DNA from: Rhizopus arrhizus
Taxonomy: Eukaryota; Mucoromycota; Mucoromycetes; Mucorales; Rhizopodaceae
Reading direction: 5' to 3'
Assembly: GCA_024220505.1 (NCBI GenBank)
Contig: JAKZZE010000017.1
Span: 620,001-684,000 of the forward strand
Length of the DNA stretch: 64,000 nt
Below are positions 20,718 to 32,463 of this stretch, piece after piece. Made by a program: the position numbers and the translations under genes. Below the pieces are notes generated by a model that ran no database searches, was not told the DNA's origin, and saw only the letters and a program-made list of their open reading frames with translations. Each line of letters starts with the position of its first letter. Position 1 is the first letter of the stretch.

Positions 20718-20827
20718 CATGTTCAATCGCCTACACTCTGTTCCGTTTGGTTCATACCGCTCTCAGACGTGTGACTCCTATTATAATTTATAAATAAAAA
20801 TAAACTATTTATTTACAAAAAAAAAAA

Positions 20828-20842
20828 ATATATCAAAGCTGA
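20828..20842 (+). repeat. Target-site duplication, right copy
   Basis: Identical 15-mer to 15498-15512, directly after the LINE A tail. Confidence 0.93.
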
Positions 20843-21496
20843 GAAATTCAAAACAATTAAAAAAAGATTTAGTAATAGTGATGGTAGATCATTAGTGGAT
20901 AATGCTCTTCTCCACATATCAAATGAATTGGCAAATTAATTACTAACAAAGGTTATAAAAGTATCTCTCCAAACCAAATTAAACAATTCTGGTTGGTCAT
21001 TAAGAAAAAGCTAAGCTGAATTTTCTGGAAATGAGACCTTGCAATAATATAACCGCTTGTTACCTCAAAAGCTCTTATATGGCATTCTGTTTATTGTCTT
21101 CCCGAATGCCTATAATAAGCAACCAATATAATAGAAAAATATACGGTTTATTTCAATATTGAACACCAAGGGAAAAAAAAAATTACTCCACATACCAATG
21201 AAGTACAAGTTCAATTTAACCCAGATTACTCTAGTAGAATGCAATTTCTTTTAATGAATAATTCTCAACTTTATAATTGAACTGTTAACAGGATCTAAAG
21301 AGTTTTCACTAAAGTAAAAGATCATGTAGCAACAAGTTACTATACATTTATTATAAAAAAAAAAAAAACGATATTTGTTTTTTATTTTAATTTTATTTTG
21401 TCACGATAAACTTGAAAAACCAGTAACGCGTGATGATAAAAGCTTATTTTTTCTAAAAAATATTTCTTTCTTTTCCGAACCAAGCAGTGTGCTGTA
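20843..21496. other. AT-rich spacer with remainder of the old reverse-transcriptase relic and CLASP promoter
   Basis: The first 60 bp or so continue the minus-strand relic. The rest is AT-rich (A14 near 21355-21368) with no gene visible and must hold the promoter of the CLASP-like gene. Confidence 0.5.
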
Positions 21497-24400
21497 ATGA
21501 AAGTACGTTTTTTAACAATAGATCTATTTTTTTTAACTAATTAACATCACTACAGTCTCTAACACAGAAAGATCTTGAAAAAGAATTTACAAGCATTTCT
21601 ACACTGTTTGTAGGAAAGGAGACCGAAGATAATTGGGAGAAAAGAGATGCTGCTGTTAGAAATTTACGTGAAATACTCAATTCAAATGATCTTGAAAATT
21701 GGCGAAACATTTTTATAGTTGGTATTCACAATGTGATAAGTGAAATAATTAAGGCAGTAGGAAATAAAATATATAAAGAAAAATACATTATATTTAAATC
21801 AATATTAGATTCATAGCCTAAGAAGCTCTGTTGCGCTAGAAGCGCTTGCGCTGATATCGGACCTCAGTATTAGAATTGGGGATGGTTTGGATTTGTACAC
21901 TATCGAAATCATCTTATTAAACCTCTTAAAATGCTGTAGTACAACCAGAAAGATCATAGTTTCTAAATCTAATGACGTGACCAACTTGTTTCTATCAAGA
22001 ACCCATTTTCATTTGAAAGTGATCTCACTGTTATGTAAAAATACAAACGATAAAAACATTCAAGTGCGAAAGTCTTCAGCTGTATTTCTCAAGACAATTT
22101 TACAAACTCATGGTGTTAAAGAGCATACTAGATTGGCCATTGGAAAGCCTGAAATTTCGCCACTTATTCAACAATTTTTGATGAAAGGTTTAAGTGATGC
22201 GTCACCGGCTGTACGAGAAGCGTGCAGACAAGCATATTGGGCTTACCATGAACACTGGCCAAATCAAGCTAAAAAGCAAGTACAAAACCAATCTTTATAT
22301 ACTCTCTATGTAAAATACTAACAGCGCAAATGCACACAGGATTTGCCTTGCAATGGATGCAACCACATTACGCCAGTTAGAAAAGTCTAATACCAGATCA
22401 AATCCAGCCTCTCCTGTCCCATCATTTAGCCGATCCAACTCATCTTCTTCCATACCAATTGCATCGTCAATACCCAAAAAACCAAGTTTGAAGAGATCAT
22501 CATCCATGGCAGAAAACAAAAAAACCCCTTCGATACCCTCTACATCCAATGAAGTGAAAAAAAACTTCTCGCTTCAAAAACTGAGCAGACTGTCACATAT
22601 ATCCAATGCATCAGCACCTACAGCACCTGTAGCATATAATTTAAACAAGCAATTGACACCTATTGCCAAGCGGCAAACAAAATCTGATTTTCATCAAAGA
22701 TCCGCCCTTGAATCTGCATCTATCTTACAGATGTTAAAGAGTAAAGACAAGCGCCAAAAGTGCAGCAGCATTCTGAAATTATCAGAAAAGCTTCATAACA
22801 CAGTCTATAATCCACACAGTACAGCAACTTTACCCCCTTATGTTCCTTCCAAACTTGATCTTTTACCCATTTTGATGGACTACATCACTCGACGTGATCT
22901 TGAATCAGAAGTATATCAAACACTCATGAGTTGGGAAAGTCTAGCAGGAATATTTGTTTACGTCATGTCTGTCAACTATTATGCGCCTACTTTAATCATT
23001 GCGGACCAGCAATGCAGAAATAATCGAGATAAAAGTAATATGGTGAATATTCTTAGCAAAGGGCTGAAACGTATGAAAATGTTTTTAAAGAGAAACGATC
23101 CTGAGCTTGCTTTAAAATTACTAAATTTATTAAAGTCAACTGAAGACGTACAAAAGTCTAAATTAATAGATTACAGCGTGAAACGAGACATTCAATTATT
23201 CCCTCATTACAAAGAAAGTCTACAGATTGGTCTTTTGGAGTGGATAGAAGAGATCCTGTGTGATTTCATTGGCTTACCACAAGACGAAGATGCAGAAACC
23301 TTGATGGAAGGTTCGCGTTGGCTAAATGCATCACTTCAGGAATTTACAGCTGATCAGTGGTTTGGTGAAGATGAAAACATGCAATTAACTATAGACTACA
23401 TTGTTTATTTGGCTACATCCGCAAAGCAACCGTCGTTGGTTGCTGCGTTGAAGTCTATCGCAAGCCACTTGAAGATAGCGAACGAGGAACTCTATAGAAA
23501 GACCGTAAAATCTTCAGGAAAGGATGCGGCAGCTGTACTCATGGAGTATTTTGAAGACAATCAGAGCATGGGAACTGTGGATTTAGAAGATGTCGCTGGG
23601 GAATTGATGGTACAAGACATGGATTTCTCTATTATGGACAAGCTAGAGGAATACAATGAGAATACAGGTATGACTCAAGAAATTTCGAGCTTAAATATCA
23701 ACCCAGCTATGCATCTTATAAATAATGATACAAATTATCAAGACAATCAAGTGTTGCCAACCCAAGCTTCACCCAAAGTCCTTCAGGATAAGAATGTTGT
23801 GCGTGATAATCCACAGACATCAATGACCCGGCCACCTGATTCACCCAAGCCTACCGTGATTCGAGCCAATGACGAAAATACGCCTATTGCCAGTGACTCT
23901 GTGTTAATGTCCCAAAACGATGGTGGAATGCAACCAAGAGTAAAATTAAGTCGACCTGCTTCCAATCAAAATATTTCAGTAGATGACATACACCTAAACA
24001 AAAAGCCAAAACACAATCAAGAAAATCAGATACTTGCTGCACCAGTAAAAAGAAAGAATCCAACGAGATCAAACTTGAGCGCAAATGCAAGTTTAAGACT
24101 TGATACCCTACAAACGGGTATTAGTAAAATCAGATCAAATGATGTGGACGTAGCACTATTGATTGGGTTACAACAGTTATCGGCAGAAGCTCCCATACTA
24201 GATATATATAACATTGAAGAAGACAGCAAGTTTTGGCTAAGTAACTATGCAGAGCCATTCAGATCCCTATTGAACGAGTTGATAAAGTTGATTGATACAA
24301 AAGAGACAATAGATGAACCAGTGAAAGTTGAAGTGATTGAATTGATTAGGCAACTCATAAACAATCAAAAGGCCCTCTTTATGCGATTCTCAAAAGTCAT

Positions 24401-24695
24401 AGTAAAAGGCGAGGCTCATCAAATAGTTTACTTGGTAAAAACCCTGATAAGAGAAGATGTAGACATGTTCAACAAGGTAAAATGTGTAAAATGAAACAAT
24501 ATATTTGTATTAACATTTTACGCATATCATTAGATTTCGCCCATTGCAGAAGATACAATCATTGCGTTGTTGTCTATATACTCTACCGAAGTATCCTTAA
24601 GACTTCTTTGGGATTTAATAGGTCAATACGCTGAAGCAAACGGCAAAGAAAAAAATAGGTTGCTTTTCTATATTGATGTAATAAATAAAAAATAA
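21497..24695 (+). CDS. CLASP/Stu1-like microtubule-stabilising protein
   Basis: Five exons (21497-21502, 21556-21756, 21809-22275, 22340-24476, 24534-24695) give 990 residues. The first coding exon is only six bases (Met-Lys). Residues about 5-225 form a CLASP N-terminal TOG domain: WEKRDAAVRNLREIL, HSLRSSVALEALALISDL, VRKSSAVFLKTILQTHGV, then VREACRQAYWAYHEHWP. A Ser/Thr-rich linker follows with two S-x-I-P motifs (residues about 261-264 and 267-270, next to KKPSLKR), the EB1-binding signal of plus-end tracking proteins, and a second helical TOG-like domain lies in the C-terminal half. CLASP/Stu1/Cls1 proteins rescue microtubules at plus ends and spindles. Intron 3 (22276-22339) uses a GC-AG boundary with GCAAGT, required to keep the frame (WPNQAKK to ICLAMDATT). 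Confidence 0.85.
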
Positions 24696-25374
24696 CTTTT
24701 TACTTTCTCCTTTCTTGTTAAATGTAAATAAGTAGATAACAATTATAGATAGAAAGTGCCACTATTTATCCTTTTTAATTTAAACATTGTGTATGTATAA
24801 AGCCATACACAAGGACATATATCCTGTTGTATATAGAACGTATCTAGACTAAGCTTGGCATATGTTGAAAATATTGTCAGCTCATTTATTGGTACCTGTA
24901 ATTGTTTTCGCATTTTGCTCTCATTTTTATCTATTCACTATTTTTCATTTGTTGCATAGTATTTCGTAAGACGATGATCCTGTTTTACATTGTATTATGG
25001 ACATCAAATAATCATCAGCTTTTTTAAAGTAGGATCAATATTTTTGTGTATGAAATATTCTATTTATTTCTGGATTTATTTGAAAAAAGTAGTTGTCTTT
25101 CGTATCTCAAATTAATATCAAAAATGCCCCTGCAGTCATCATGCCTGCAAGAGGAAAAATAGATTACTTTATTATATGCTCATTGAGAAAAGATATTTCT
25201 ATTTCAATATCAATAATGCAAGTTTGTTATTAATTATTCAAAAATATACCATTGCACGGCCAACATTGCAGACGCGCTTGAAAATATTGCAATATTTGTT
25301 ACACAAAATAATAGACAACACTGTCGGTGATAAATTTAAGAATTCACCTTCTTTTTCTTGCTCTATTTTGTACA
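24696..25374. other. Spacer between CLASP and ERG27-like genes
   Basis: AT-rich. A short open frame at 25176-25382 has no coding character. It holds the 3' end of one gene and the promoter of the next. Confidence 0.6.
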
Positions 25375-26075
25375 ATGTTTGAAAAAGCTAACAATTATAA
25401 AGTTGCCATCGTTACAGGAGCAAATTCCGGTATTGGCTATGGTATTTGCCAACGTTTGTTAGAAGCAGAAGGAGACAGTTTAACACTCATTATGGCTTGT
25501 CGCAATCTTACAAGGGCCACCTTAGCAAAAGAAAAACTTATAAAGCAATTCCCTTTTGCCCACATCAACATTGAGTTAGTAGATGTGTCAAGTATGAAAA
25601 GCGTGTTTTCCTTTACAAAAAACATAAATAGCAAGTGAGAAAGAAAACAAGGTTATATTGCATATAATAACATATTAAATGGCTCTTTGTACAGATACCA
25701 ATATGTCAACTATTTATTTTGTAATGCTGGAATATTGAGTGCAGTTGGTATTAACTGGGCAAAGACGATCAGTATGTTATTGACACAGCCTGTTGAATTA
25801 CTGGAGCGTTCTGATGCCACTATTCAAAGAATGGGTGAAATAAGTGAGGAAGGCATTGGTTACGTGTTTGCTGCAAATGTTCTTGGGCATTATTTTATGG
25901 TAAATTGACCACATAAAAAGATACAGTCATGTAGACTAATTCATATGCTTAGATGCGTGAGTTGGAAGATTTGTTGGCAGCCTCAGGTGATGGAAGAGTA
26001 ATATGGACAAGTTCGATCACTTCAAACAAAACTTGCTTTGACATTGAAGATTGGCAAGGAATTAAAAGGTATATA

Positions 26076-26127
<52 letters not shown>

Positions 26128-26633
26128 TCAATTCCAGATTGATTTATTCCATAATAGTCCCATACCTTATGAATCTTCCAAATGGGCTTGTGATCTTGTA
26201 TCAGTTGCTACACACGAACGATTTAAAGCAGAGAAGCGCCCAATTTCTTCTTTTACTACTTCTCCTGGTGTAGTGGCATCTCAAATTGGTGACTTACCTC
26301 TATGGATCACTTTAGTACGAATAGTTCTTCATTATATCGTATGTGTATTTGTTAATAAGAAAGCAAAGAAAAACTCATTTTTTTTTATAGATGCGTTGGA
26401 TCGGAATACAATCACAAAATATCACATCATATAACGGTGCTGTAGCGGATGTTTATACAGCACTTGAACCAATTTCTAATATCGAATATTCAAAACGCTA
26501 TTCCTCAATGACTGATCGTTGGGGACGTGCCTTTGTTCGCGCAATTTCTATTCATGATTATGATTCTGATTCAGCTGAAAAATTACTTTTAAAATGCGAA
26601 TTAGTCTATCAAGCACATAAAAAGAATCTTTAA
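25375..26633 (+). CDS. ERG27: 3-keto-steroid reductase (ergosterol pathway, short-chain dehydrogenase)
   Basis: Five exons (25375-25634, 25695-25899, 25953-26068, 26158-26338, 26391-26633) give 334 residues, near the 347 of yeast Erg27. The Rossmann nucleotide-binding motif TGANSGIG is at residues 14-21, NAG follows in exon 2 (NYLFCNAGILSA), and the catalytic YESSK (Tyr-x3-Lys) spans the exon 3/4 junction region (DWQGIKSPIPYESSKWACDL), with PGVVAS after it. The long second helix insertion and the DWQGIK-x4-YESSK spacing fit the Erg27 subfamily, which reduces the C3 ketone during sterol C4 demethylation at the ER, rather than a generic dehydrogenase. Intron 3 contains an A47 tract; the downstream AG at 26156-26157, not the nearer one at 26137, is needed for frame. 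Confidence 0.88.
26069..26157 (+). repeat. A47 homopolymer inside intron 3 of the ERG27-like gene
   Basis: Positions 26079-26125 are uninterrupted A on the sense strand. The tract makes this intron (89 nt) longer than its 52-60 nt neighbours. Confidence 0.9.
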
Positions 26634-26808
26634 TCCATATACACTTAAATACATTACTGCATTTTTTACTTTATAAGACTTTAATAAATTTTATTTCATT
26701 CGTCTTTTAAATAGACCTAGGAATCATGCATAAAGAAGCATTCTTTTCATACTTTATAAAAAAAAAACAACTTTATTTAAACAACTCTTCTTCTTTTCTT
26801 GTTATATT

Positions 26809-27856
26809 ATGCTTTTATTAGACGTGTTAAGAAAACCAAAACAAGCAGAACCAGCATTTGAAAACCATTCTCCATACATGTCAAAATGGAATTCATACAA
26901 TGACAACAGTAATACTAATAACAAGCAAGATTCATTTATACATGTACCTTTGTCTCCTCCAATGAGTCGATATGCTCGTTATAACAGATATAAAAATTAT
27001 ATGACAGGTTCAAGCATAGTAAAACAAGCATGAAATGTTTACTCAACATTTTTTTAGATATGGAAAACTATGGAAATGAAGTATCTTTATCAGCATCATC
27101 AAAACAATTAATGATAAATAAAGAAGAGATAGGTTGCCGTATGCTCTGTTGCTGTTGTTTTCCATGTTTACCCTTATGGGGTAGAACGTTGTGCTGTCTC
27201 GGATTCTTGGGGATCTGTGTTTTTTTGGTGACTTTTATACTGATTGTGTCAACGTTCAAGACACCCCAGGTGTTACTTGTAGAGAATACATATGAACAAC
27301 AAAACGGAATTTACAATGCTAAATATTCTTTACAAAACGATAACTTTTTGGATTTAATTTTGAAAATATAAAAGTGATGGTACAAGAAGAAGCTTTCTAT
27401 AACGTTTGAAATTATTTATATAAATTCTTAGGCTTATTATTCTGGAATGATAGAAACTGTTGGAGTAGGAGAAGTAGCGAAATTAGAGCTACAGGCAAAA
27501 TCAATAGTAAATATTACAGTTCCTATGCAAATCATGATACACGGACAAAGCACTGAAGATCCATTGAATAAAACCGAGCCCTTTCTCTACGCATGCAGCA
27601 GCAATCATAGTAACAATGTGTATCGTCGAAAATACATTGAAGTTTCTTTTGATGTCATGCCAACTATAAAAATGCTTAATTATCCGGTGGCTACTGTTGT
27701 ATTTCACGGACAGAAAACTAAAATAACTTGTGATAATGTAAGCTTCTTTTTTTTATTCTTTTTTTTTATCCTTTTTTTTTTTTTGTCTTTTAATTTAATG
27801 TTTCAATCATTTCATAGATTTTGAAAAATACTTCTTTCATTGATAATGTGCTTTAA
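26809..27856 (+). CDS. LEA-2-like single-pass membrane protein, apparent frameshift
   Basis: Exons 26809-27007, 27058-27373, 27432-27737 and 27818-27856 sum to 860 nt, one short of a multiple of three. The N-terminal ~80 residues are cytosolic-type and polar. A cysteine cluster (MLCCCCFPCLPLWGRTLCC), likely palmitoylated, precedes one transmembrane helix (LGFLGICVFLVTFILIV). The rest is an extracellular/lumenal domain with the LEA-2 (LEA14/WHy-like) pattern FNFENIKAYYSG...LELQAKSIVNITVP, with a C-x-N-like end (KITCDN). The frame before the T5 run at 27345-27349 and the frame after it differ by one base; a sixth T would restore the family pattern, so this is either a sequence error or a true mutation. 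I infer the family from pattern, and the function is unknown. Confidence 0.6.
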
Positions 27857-28112
27857 GCTTATAGACACCCCCATAGACTTGCAAAAGTACATATCATTCT
27901 CTCTATCATCCGCCAAAAAATAAAATTTCAAATATATTATCAGTTGCATTATTAGAAGCTGTACTATTTTTTTGCAAAAAAGAAAAAAAAAGGGGGAGAG
28001 GCGAGCCATTCATTGTGGGATTAGTATCTGTGGAATATTATGCTTTTTGTTACATACATTGGAAAATCTCAAAGAAACAATATTCGGATAATATTTATTA
28101 ATGTACCTTGGA

Positions 28113-28168
<56 letters not shown>

Positions 28169-28242
28169 ACCCGAATTTGAATTCAACCGTAAGCTTCACA
28201 ACACTTCTTTTTCATCCTTTCTCTCTTTGGTTTATAAAAATA
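27857..28242. other. Spacer with A52 homopolymer upstream of the Sur7-like gene
   Basis: Contains the longest homopolymer of the window, A52 at 28116-28167, ending 75 bp before the ATG. No gene is seen. Confidence 0.8.
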
Positions 28243-29074
28243 ATGCTACTTGAAATTATTCAACTTATAATCTTGCTATTAATTATAGCAAGCTTCATAT
28301 TACAAATGCTTGTTTTATTAGGTAACTTTCCTGGACTTCGATCAGTTTATATTGTCAAAGTTAATATGATTCCTGTTCCGGGATCAACAAATGTGTTCAT
28401 GGATAAATTAAGGGAGCTTTATTTTACATCTGTGCCCGATAATTTTACTATGAGCATCTTGCGTGTTTGCGGAAATTATAATTCGGATCCCTCAAAAGAC
28501 GTATGCTCGCCTGCTTCTTTGGGTTTTAGATATAGTAACGTATGTTGATAAATTAAAGAAGAACTAAAAAATTGTCTGGTTAGGTTCAACGGATGAGCTG
28601 TTGGATACACTGCAAAGTCAAATTCCGCCATCATTGCATTCTGAACTTGCAGGCATTCAAGGGGGTGTGTTTATTGTTTCTGTGATTCTTTGCTTTCTCC
28701 TGCTTGTTTATTATTTTTATCATCAATATGCCGAACGACATACTCGTTTTGGTTGGTGTTGGATCTCACTCTCCCTTTTACTCACCGCACTCGCCCTGAT
28801 CTTTGCTGTGGCCACGTTTGCTATCCAAATCTATATTCACAATCTCGTCCGAGACGCGGTCAATAGTTTGGGAAGTGGCTTTCTTGGTAGTCTATTTAGC
28901 GAATTCGTGCAGATCAAGGTCAGTATAGGCCCCTCTCTTTGGATGTCATTGGTCGCTTTTGTTTTACTCTTTCTTGTCTTTATTTTACTTTCAGTTACTA
29001 CATGCTGCATTAATAGAAGAAGATCCGAAAACACAACAACAAACAACAATCCTCCTGAGATGCGCTCCACTTAA
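28243..29074 (+). CDS. SUR7/PalI family tetraspan membrane protein
   Basis: Two exons (28243-28534 and 28584-29074) give 260 residues. Four hydrophobic helices are visible: IIQLIILLLIIASFILQMLV near the N-terminus, VFIVSVILCFLLLVYYFY, ISLSLLLTALALIFAVATFA, and LVAFVLLFLVFILLSV near the C-terminus. The large first extracellular loop carries a pair of cysteines (LRVCGNY and DVCSPASLGF), the layout of Sur7/PalI-type proteins, which mark eisosome membrane domains (Sur7) or act in ambient-pH sensing (Rim9/PalI). The short Asn/Thr-rich tail follows CCINRRR. I cannot tell the Sur7 branch from the PalI branch by eye. The donor GTAACG at 28535 is chosen because it keeps the phase. Confidence 0.75.
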
Positions 29075-29255
29075 TTCTCCGTTCTTTGTTATCATTATGT
29101 AAAGTAAAATAAATATTACAAAACTATCATTTTTTTTTCTAAATACAAAGGTGGGGTGACTCATTTTTATATTAAAAAGTGTGTGTATGTTTTTTTTGTT
29201 TCTTTCTTTTTCAAAAAAAAGAAGGTAGTTGATATATAGTTATAAAGCGTTTTCT

Positions 29256-32056
29256 TTACTGTTTGCTTGATGATTCCTTAGCAGCCTTTTCTTCTGCTTT
29301 CTTCTTTTCTTCATACTGCTTTTGCTTAAGTTCTCTTTCTTTTCTCTTCTCTTGCTCTTCTTTTTCATATTCGTAAAGCTCAACCAATTCTTCCTTGGCA
29401 GCATTGGCTCCCTTCTTACCACCACGTACGATAATCTCATCAGGGTTACCACTAGGGCTTTCATCTCCACGGTTGGTCTTGGGGAATTTGATAAACACAT
29501 TGTATTTATCTTCAAGCTTCTTGACGTAGCGACCATTAGGTCCAATCAAGTAACGGTGGAAGTCTTGAGGTACCTTGATAGAAAGAGTGACTTGATCAGC
29601 CAAGCTGGCAATTTGAGAGTTAATGCGGCCCTTAGCAGCTTCCACGTTAGTTTTGATACCGTGAATTGTCACTTTTACAGGGGAAGTGTTCTTTTTATTT
29701 TTAGTCTTTTCCTCAGATTTGTTTTCACCAATGTCAATTTTGACACCAAGATCTTCCTTGAGCTTGTTGATGTGAATACCAGATTTACCAATGACGTGAG
29801 CAGAGAAATTGGCAGGGATAAAGAATTCAGAAGAATAAGGTTTGGCAAAGTCTTGGTCGTTTTGTGCTTGTTCATAGATCTTGCTGATGGCAGACACAGC
29901 TTCATTAACTGCCTTAGAGAGACCGCGGAGTTTGATGGTGTCCTTATCACCAAAGCGAACTGACACTTCTGAATCAGCACCCAAGATGGCATTCAAAGTG
30001 GTACCTTTGGGTCCACGAATAAGATCGTGATATTTGTCAGGAATAGAGAGAGTTTTGGAGACATAGTCGGACGAATCAGAAACAATGCCGGCCAATGCAG
30101 TGGATGCAGCTGTCAAGGCATCTGCAGACTTTTCATCATCACCTTCATAAACAATCAAAACATCAGAAGACTCCTTCTTTTCATCAGGGAAGATAAATTT
30201 GACTTTGTGAGCTTCTTGGGCACGTCCAAGACGAGCACGGTGGGCGTTGATAATATGTTGATGAAGATAAGCATCCACTCGGACTATCAAAAAGTGTGTT
30301 GCGGTCAATTTACGTACAGCGTTCGTCACTGCCAACTGAGCAACAGCAGCACTCTTTTCATCTTTGCTGATAATCTCAATGCTCACTGTCTTTTCAAGAT
30401 CTTCTTCAGAGGGAACACTAATTTGAACATTGTGGTCGTTTTCAATGTCTCTAAAGGTCTTCTTGTCCAGAAGGTATCTCAATGCATAACGAGCATACAC
30501 TAATGCATCCTTTCCTTGGGAGTTGTAAAATGAGGCCAAATCAAGAACACCGACATAAACAGAGCGAGACTTGGCGATCACAACAGCTAAACCTTCAAGA
30601 AGCTTAGCATCAGGACCACGTACAATGACATTTTCAGAGGAATCATCATGGGCAGGTAACTCAACGGTACATCCAGATTCGTTGAAGATCTCGCGTAAGG
30701 TTTCACCATTCTTACCGTGAAGATACTTGTGTTGGCGTTTAGGAATGGCGATGGAAATGGTGTTTTGTACACCTTCAAAGGCAGTGTAGATCTTTTCCAA
30801 AGCTTGCTTGGTTGCTTGCACTTTTTCCTTATCACCAGTAATGGTAATGGGGGTGTCTCGTTTAGCATCTCCTTCGATAGTAACAGTAGGGATATGGATT
30901 TTGACATTAAATTCTTCTTCTAACTTTCTGATGTTGCTGTTTTGAGGACCGGCAAGGAAAAGGTAATGCTTGGCATCAAATTGATCCACTTTGACAGTTT
31001 GTTTAGCAGTCTACTCTTATTACAGTTAATTTGATTTTTTTTTGCTTATAATCATTCTACGTTTTTTACCTTTTCACCAACAATCTTTTCAATCTCTTCC
31101 TTTGCAATCTTAATACCAGCAGCATCACCCATAATAGTGACAGAGACCATTTCTTCGGGATCTTCTTCGTTAAAGTCATCCTCTTCTTTTCTAGGGAAAT
31201 TAATACGGGTACTAGACTTGGCTTCAATTTGCTTAAGGTTAGCTCCCTTGGCACCAATGATGAAACGACGAGTAGAGGCAGGTACACCAATTTCAACCGT
31301 ACGCTGATAAAACAGTTAGGATACATTCCTATCTTTCTTCTTTAAATTTACCTTAACAACAAGACCAGCAACCAGTTCCTTTCTTGCTCTAGCAACATCA
31401 GCAGGAGCACCTTGAATGAGGAAAGTAGTAGTACCAGAACGATTAGTAGAAGCAATGATATTTGTTCCAGTTCTATTGATCACTTGTTGAATCACATCAG
31501 CACTGCTCTTGAAACCTAAGGGCTTGTTAGGCAAATTGGCAATCTGTTGATTAGCAGGCAACTCGAGAACATCAGTCACAGAAGGTCCAGAGGCTTTCTT
31601 GCCAGTGGCAGGAGGAGCCATGGGACGGTTGCGAGAGGCGGAGGCTGTAGCGGGGGATTTGAGTCGAGAGGCAGCGTTAGCTGACCAACCAGAAGAAACA
31701 GTGGGAGGACGAGGAGAGGCCGAGAGAGAAGGAAAAGCAGCTTCAGAATTTAAATCGAGGTTTTTCTTACCGACTTCCTTTTTCAGAGGAGTTACGTTGG
31801 CAGGTTTCTTACCAATAGGGGTTGGGAAATCACCAGAGATCAAGGGTTCAAAATGAGAATTGTCCATAACAACGGGATCATCAGGGGAAGGGACAAATTT
31901 GTCTTCTTCGGTAGTAGTAGCAGTAACGCTAGATACACTGACAGAGGTCGTGGTAGTTGTTGTTACAGTCTCAGTAGTAGTGGCAGCGGCTTGAGCGTGA
32001 AGAAGAGCCAACTTGGCAGAAGGGGGTAAAGTATCCAAAGATTCGTTTGAAGCCAT
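29256..32056 (-). CDS. SCP160: Vigilin/SCP160-like multi-KH RNA-binding protein
   Basis: Three exons (31352-32056, 31070-31303, 29256-31010), each a multiple of three, give 897 residues. After a Ser/Thr/Pro-rich start with T-x-T-T repeats, KH domains follow one after another. Recognisable GxxG-type cores are IIGAKGANLKQIEAKS, FLAGPQNSNIRKLEEEF, YLHGKNGETLREIFNES, LIRGPKGTTLNAILG, VIGKSGIHINKLKEDLG and LIGPNGRYVKKLEDKY, with degenerate ones between. The C-terminus is a Lys/Glu-rich helix. Tandem degenerate KH domains are diagnostic of vigilin/Scp160, an ER- and polysome-associated protein influencing mRNA localisation, translation efficiency and ploidy. It is shorter than yeast Scp160 (1222 residues), so some KH units are absent or too divergent to see. 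All introns are 48-59 nt. Confidence 0.9.
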
Positions 32057-32425
32057 GATGAAGCGATGTACCAGTTGTTAAAAAAGTGTAAGAGAGAAAG
32101 TGTAAGACCAAGCAGTTGTAGTGTTTTTTTTATTCCTCTATTATTCAAAAAAAGAATAAACGTTTATGTTACGTGTATATGTTTTGTGTAAGAAAAGGAA
32201 AAGAAAAGAAGGTGTGTCAAACATTTATTTTTTTTTCCAAAAAATTAAGCCAATCAGATAACGACGCAATCATTGAACGTGTCAATCTTCTGCTCTATCT
32301 CGTATTTTAAAAGTCAGGATAATTATCGCAAGCGAGCAGCAAAAACAAAAGGGCTCTGGGATCATCCTGATCTTGAGATGTGTTATTTGTGAATAGAGAC
32401 TTGGCTTTATTCACAAATTTACAAA

Positions 32426-32463
<38 letters not shown>

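Larger units (their letters stand above)
15513..20827 (+). mobile_element. Full-length non-LTR retrotransposon (APE-type LINE), both ORFs intact
   Basis: About 5.3 kb between perfect 15-bp target duplications. The element starts one base before the ORF1 ATG, carries ORF1 (gag-like, CCHC knuckles) and ORF2 (endonuclease plus reverse transcriptase) joined by a TAATG overlap, a short 3' untranslated region with two AATAAA-type hexamers, and a short A tail. There is no frameshift or internal stop. The decayed copy at 35.8 kb begins at the same point, so this is probably the true 5' end rather than a truncation. Perfect duplications and intact frames point to recent insertion. The GC content is visibly higher than in the surrounding spacer. 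Confidence 0.95.

Noticed and set aside
22271..22321. Continuing the CLASP exon 3 frame to the stop at 22321
   Set aside because: The family pattern WP-x-A-x-K followed by (L/M)D-x-x-T requires splicing to 22340; reading on gives no homology and ends early.
26137..26157. Nearer acceptor AG (26136-26137) for ERG27 intron 3
   Set aside because: It puts exon 4 out of frame, losing the catalytic YESSK; the later AG keeps it.
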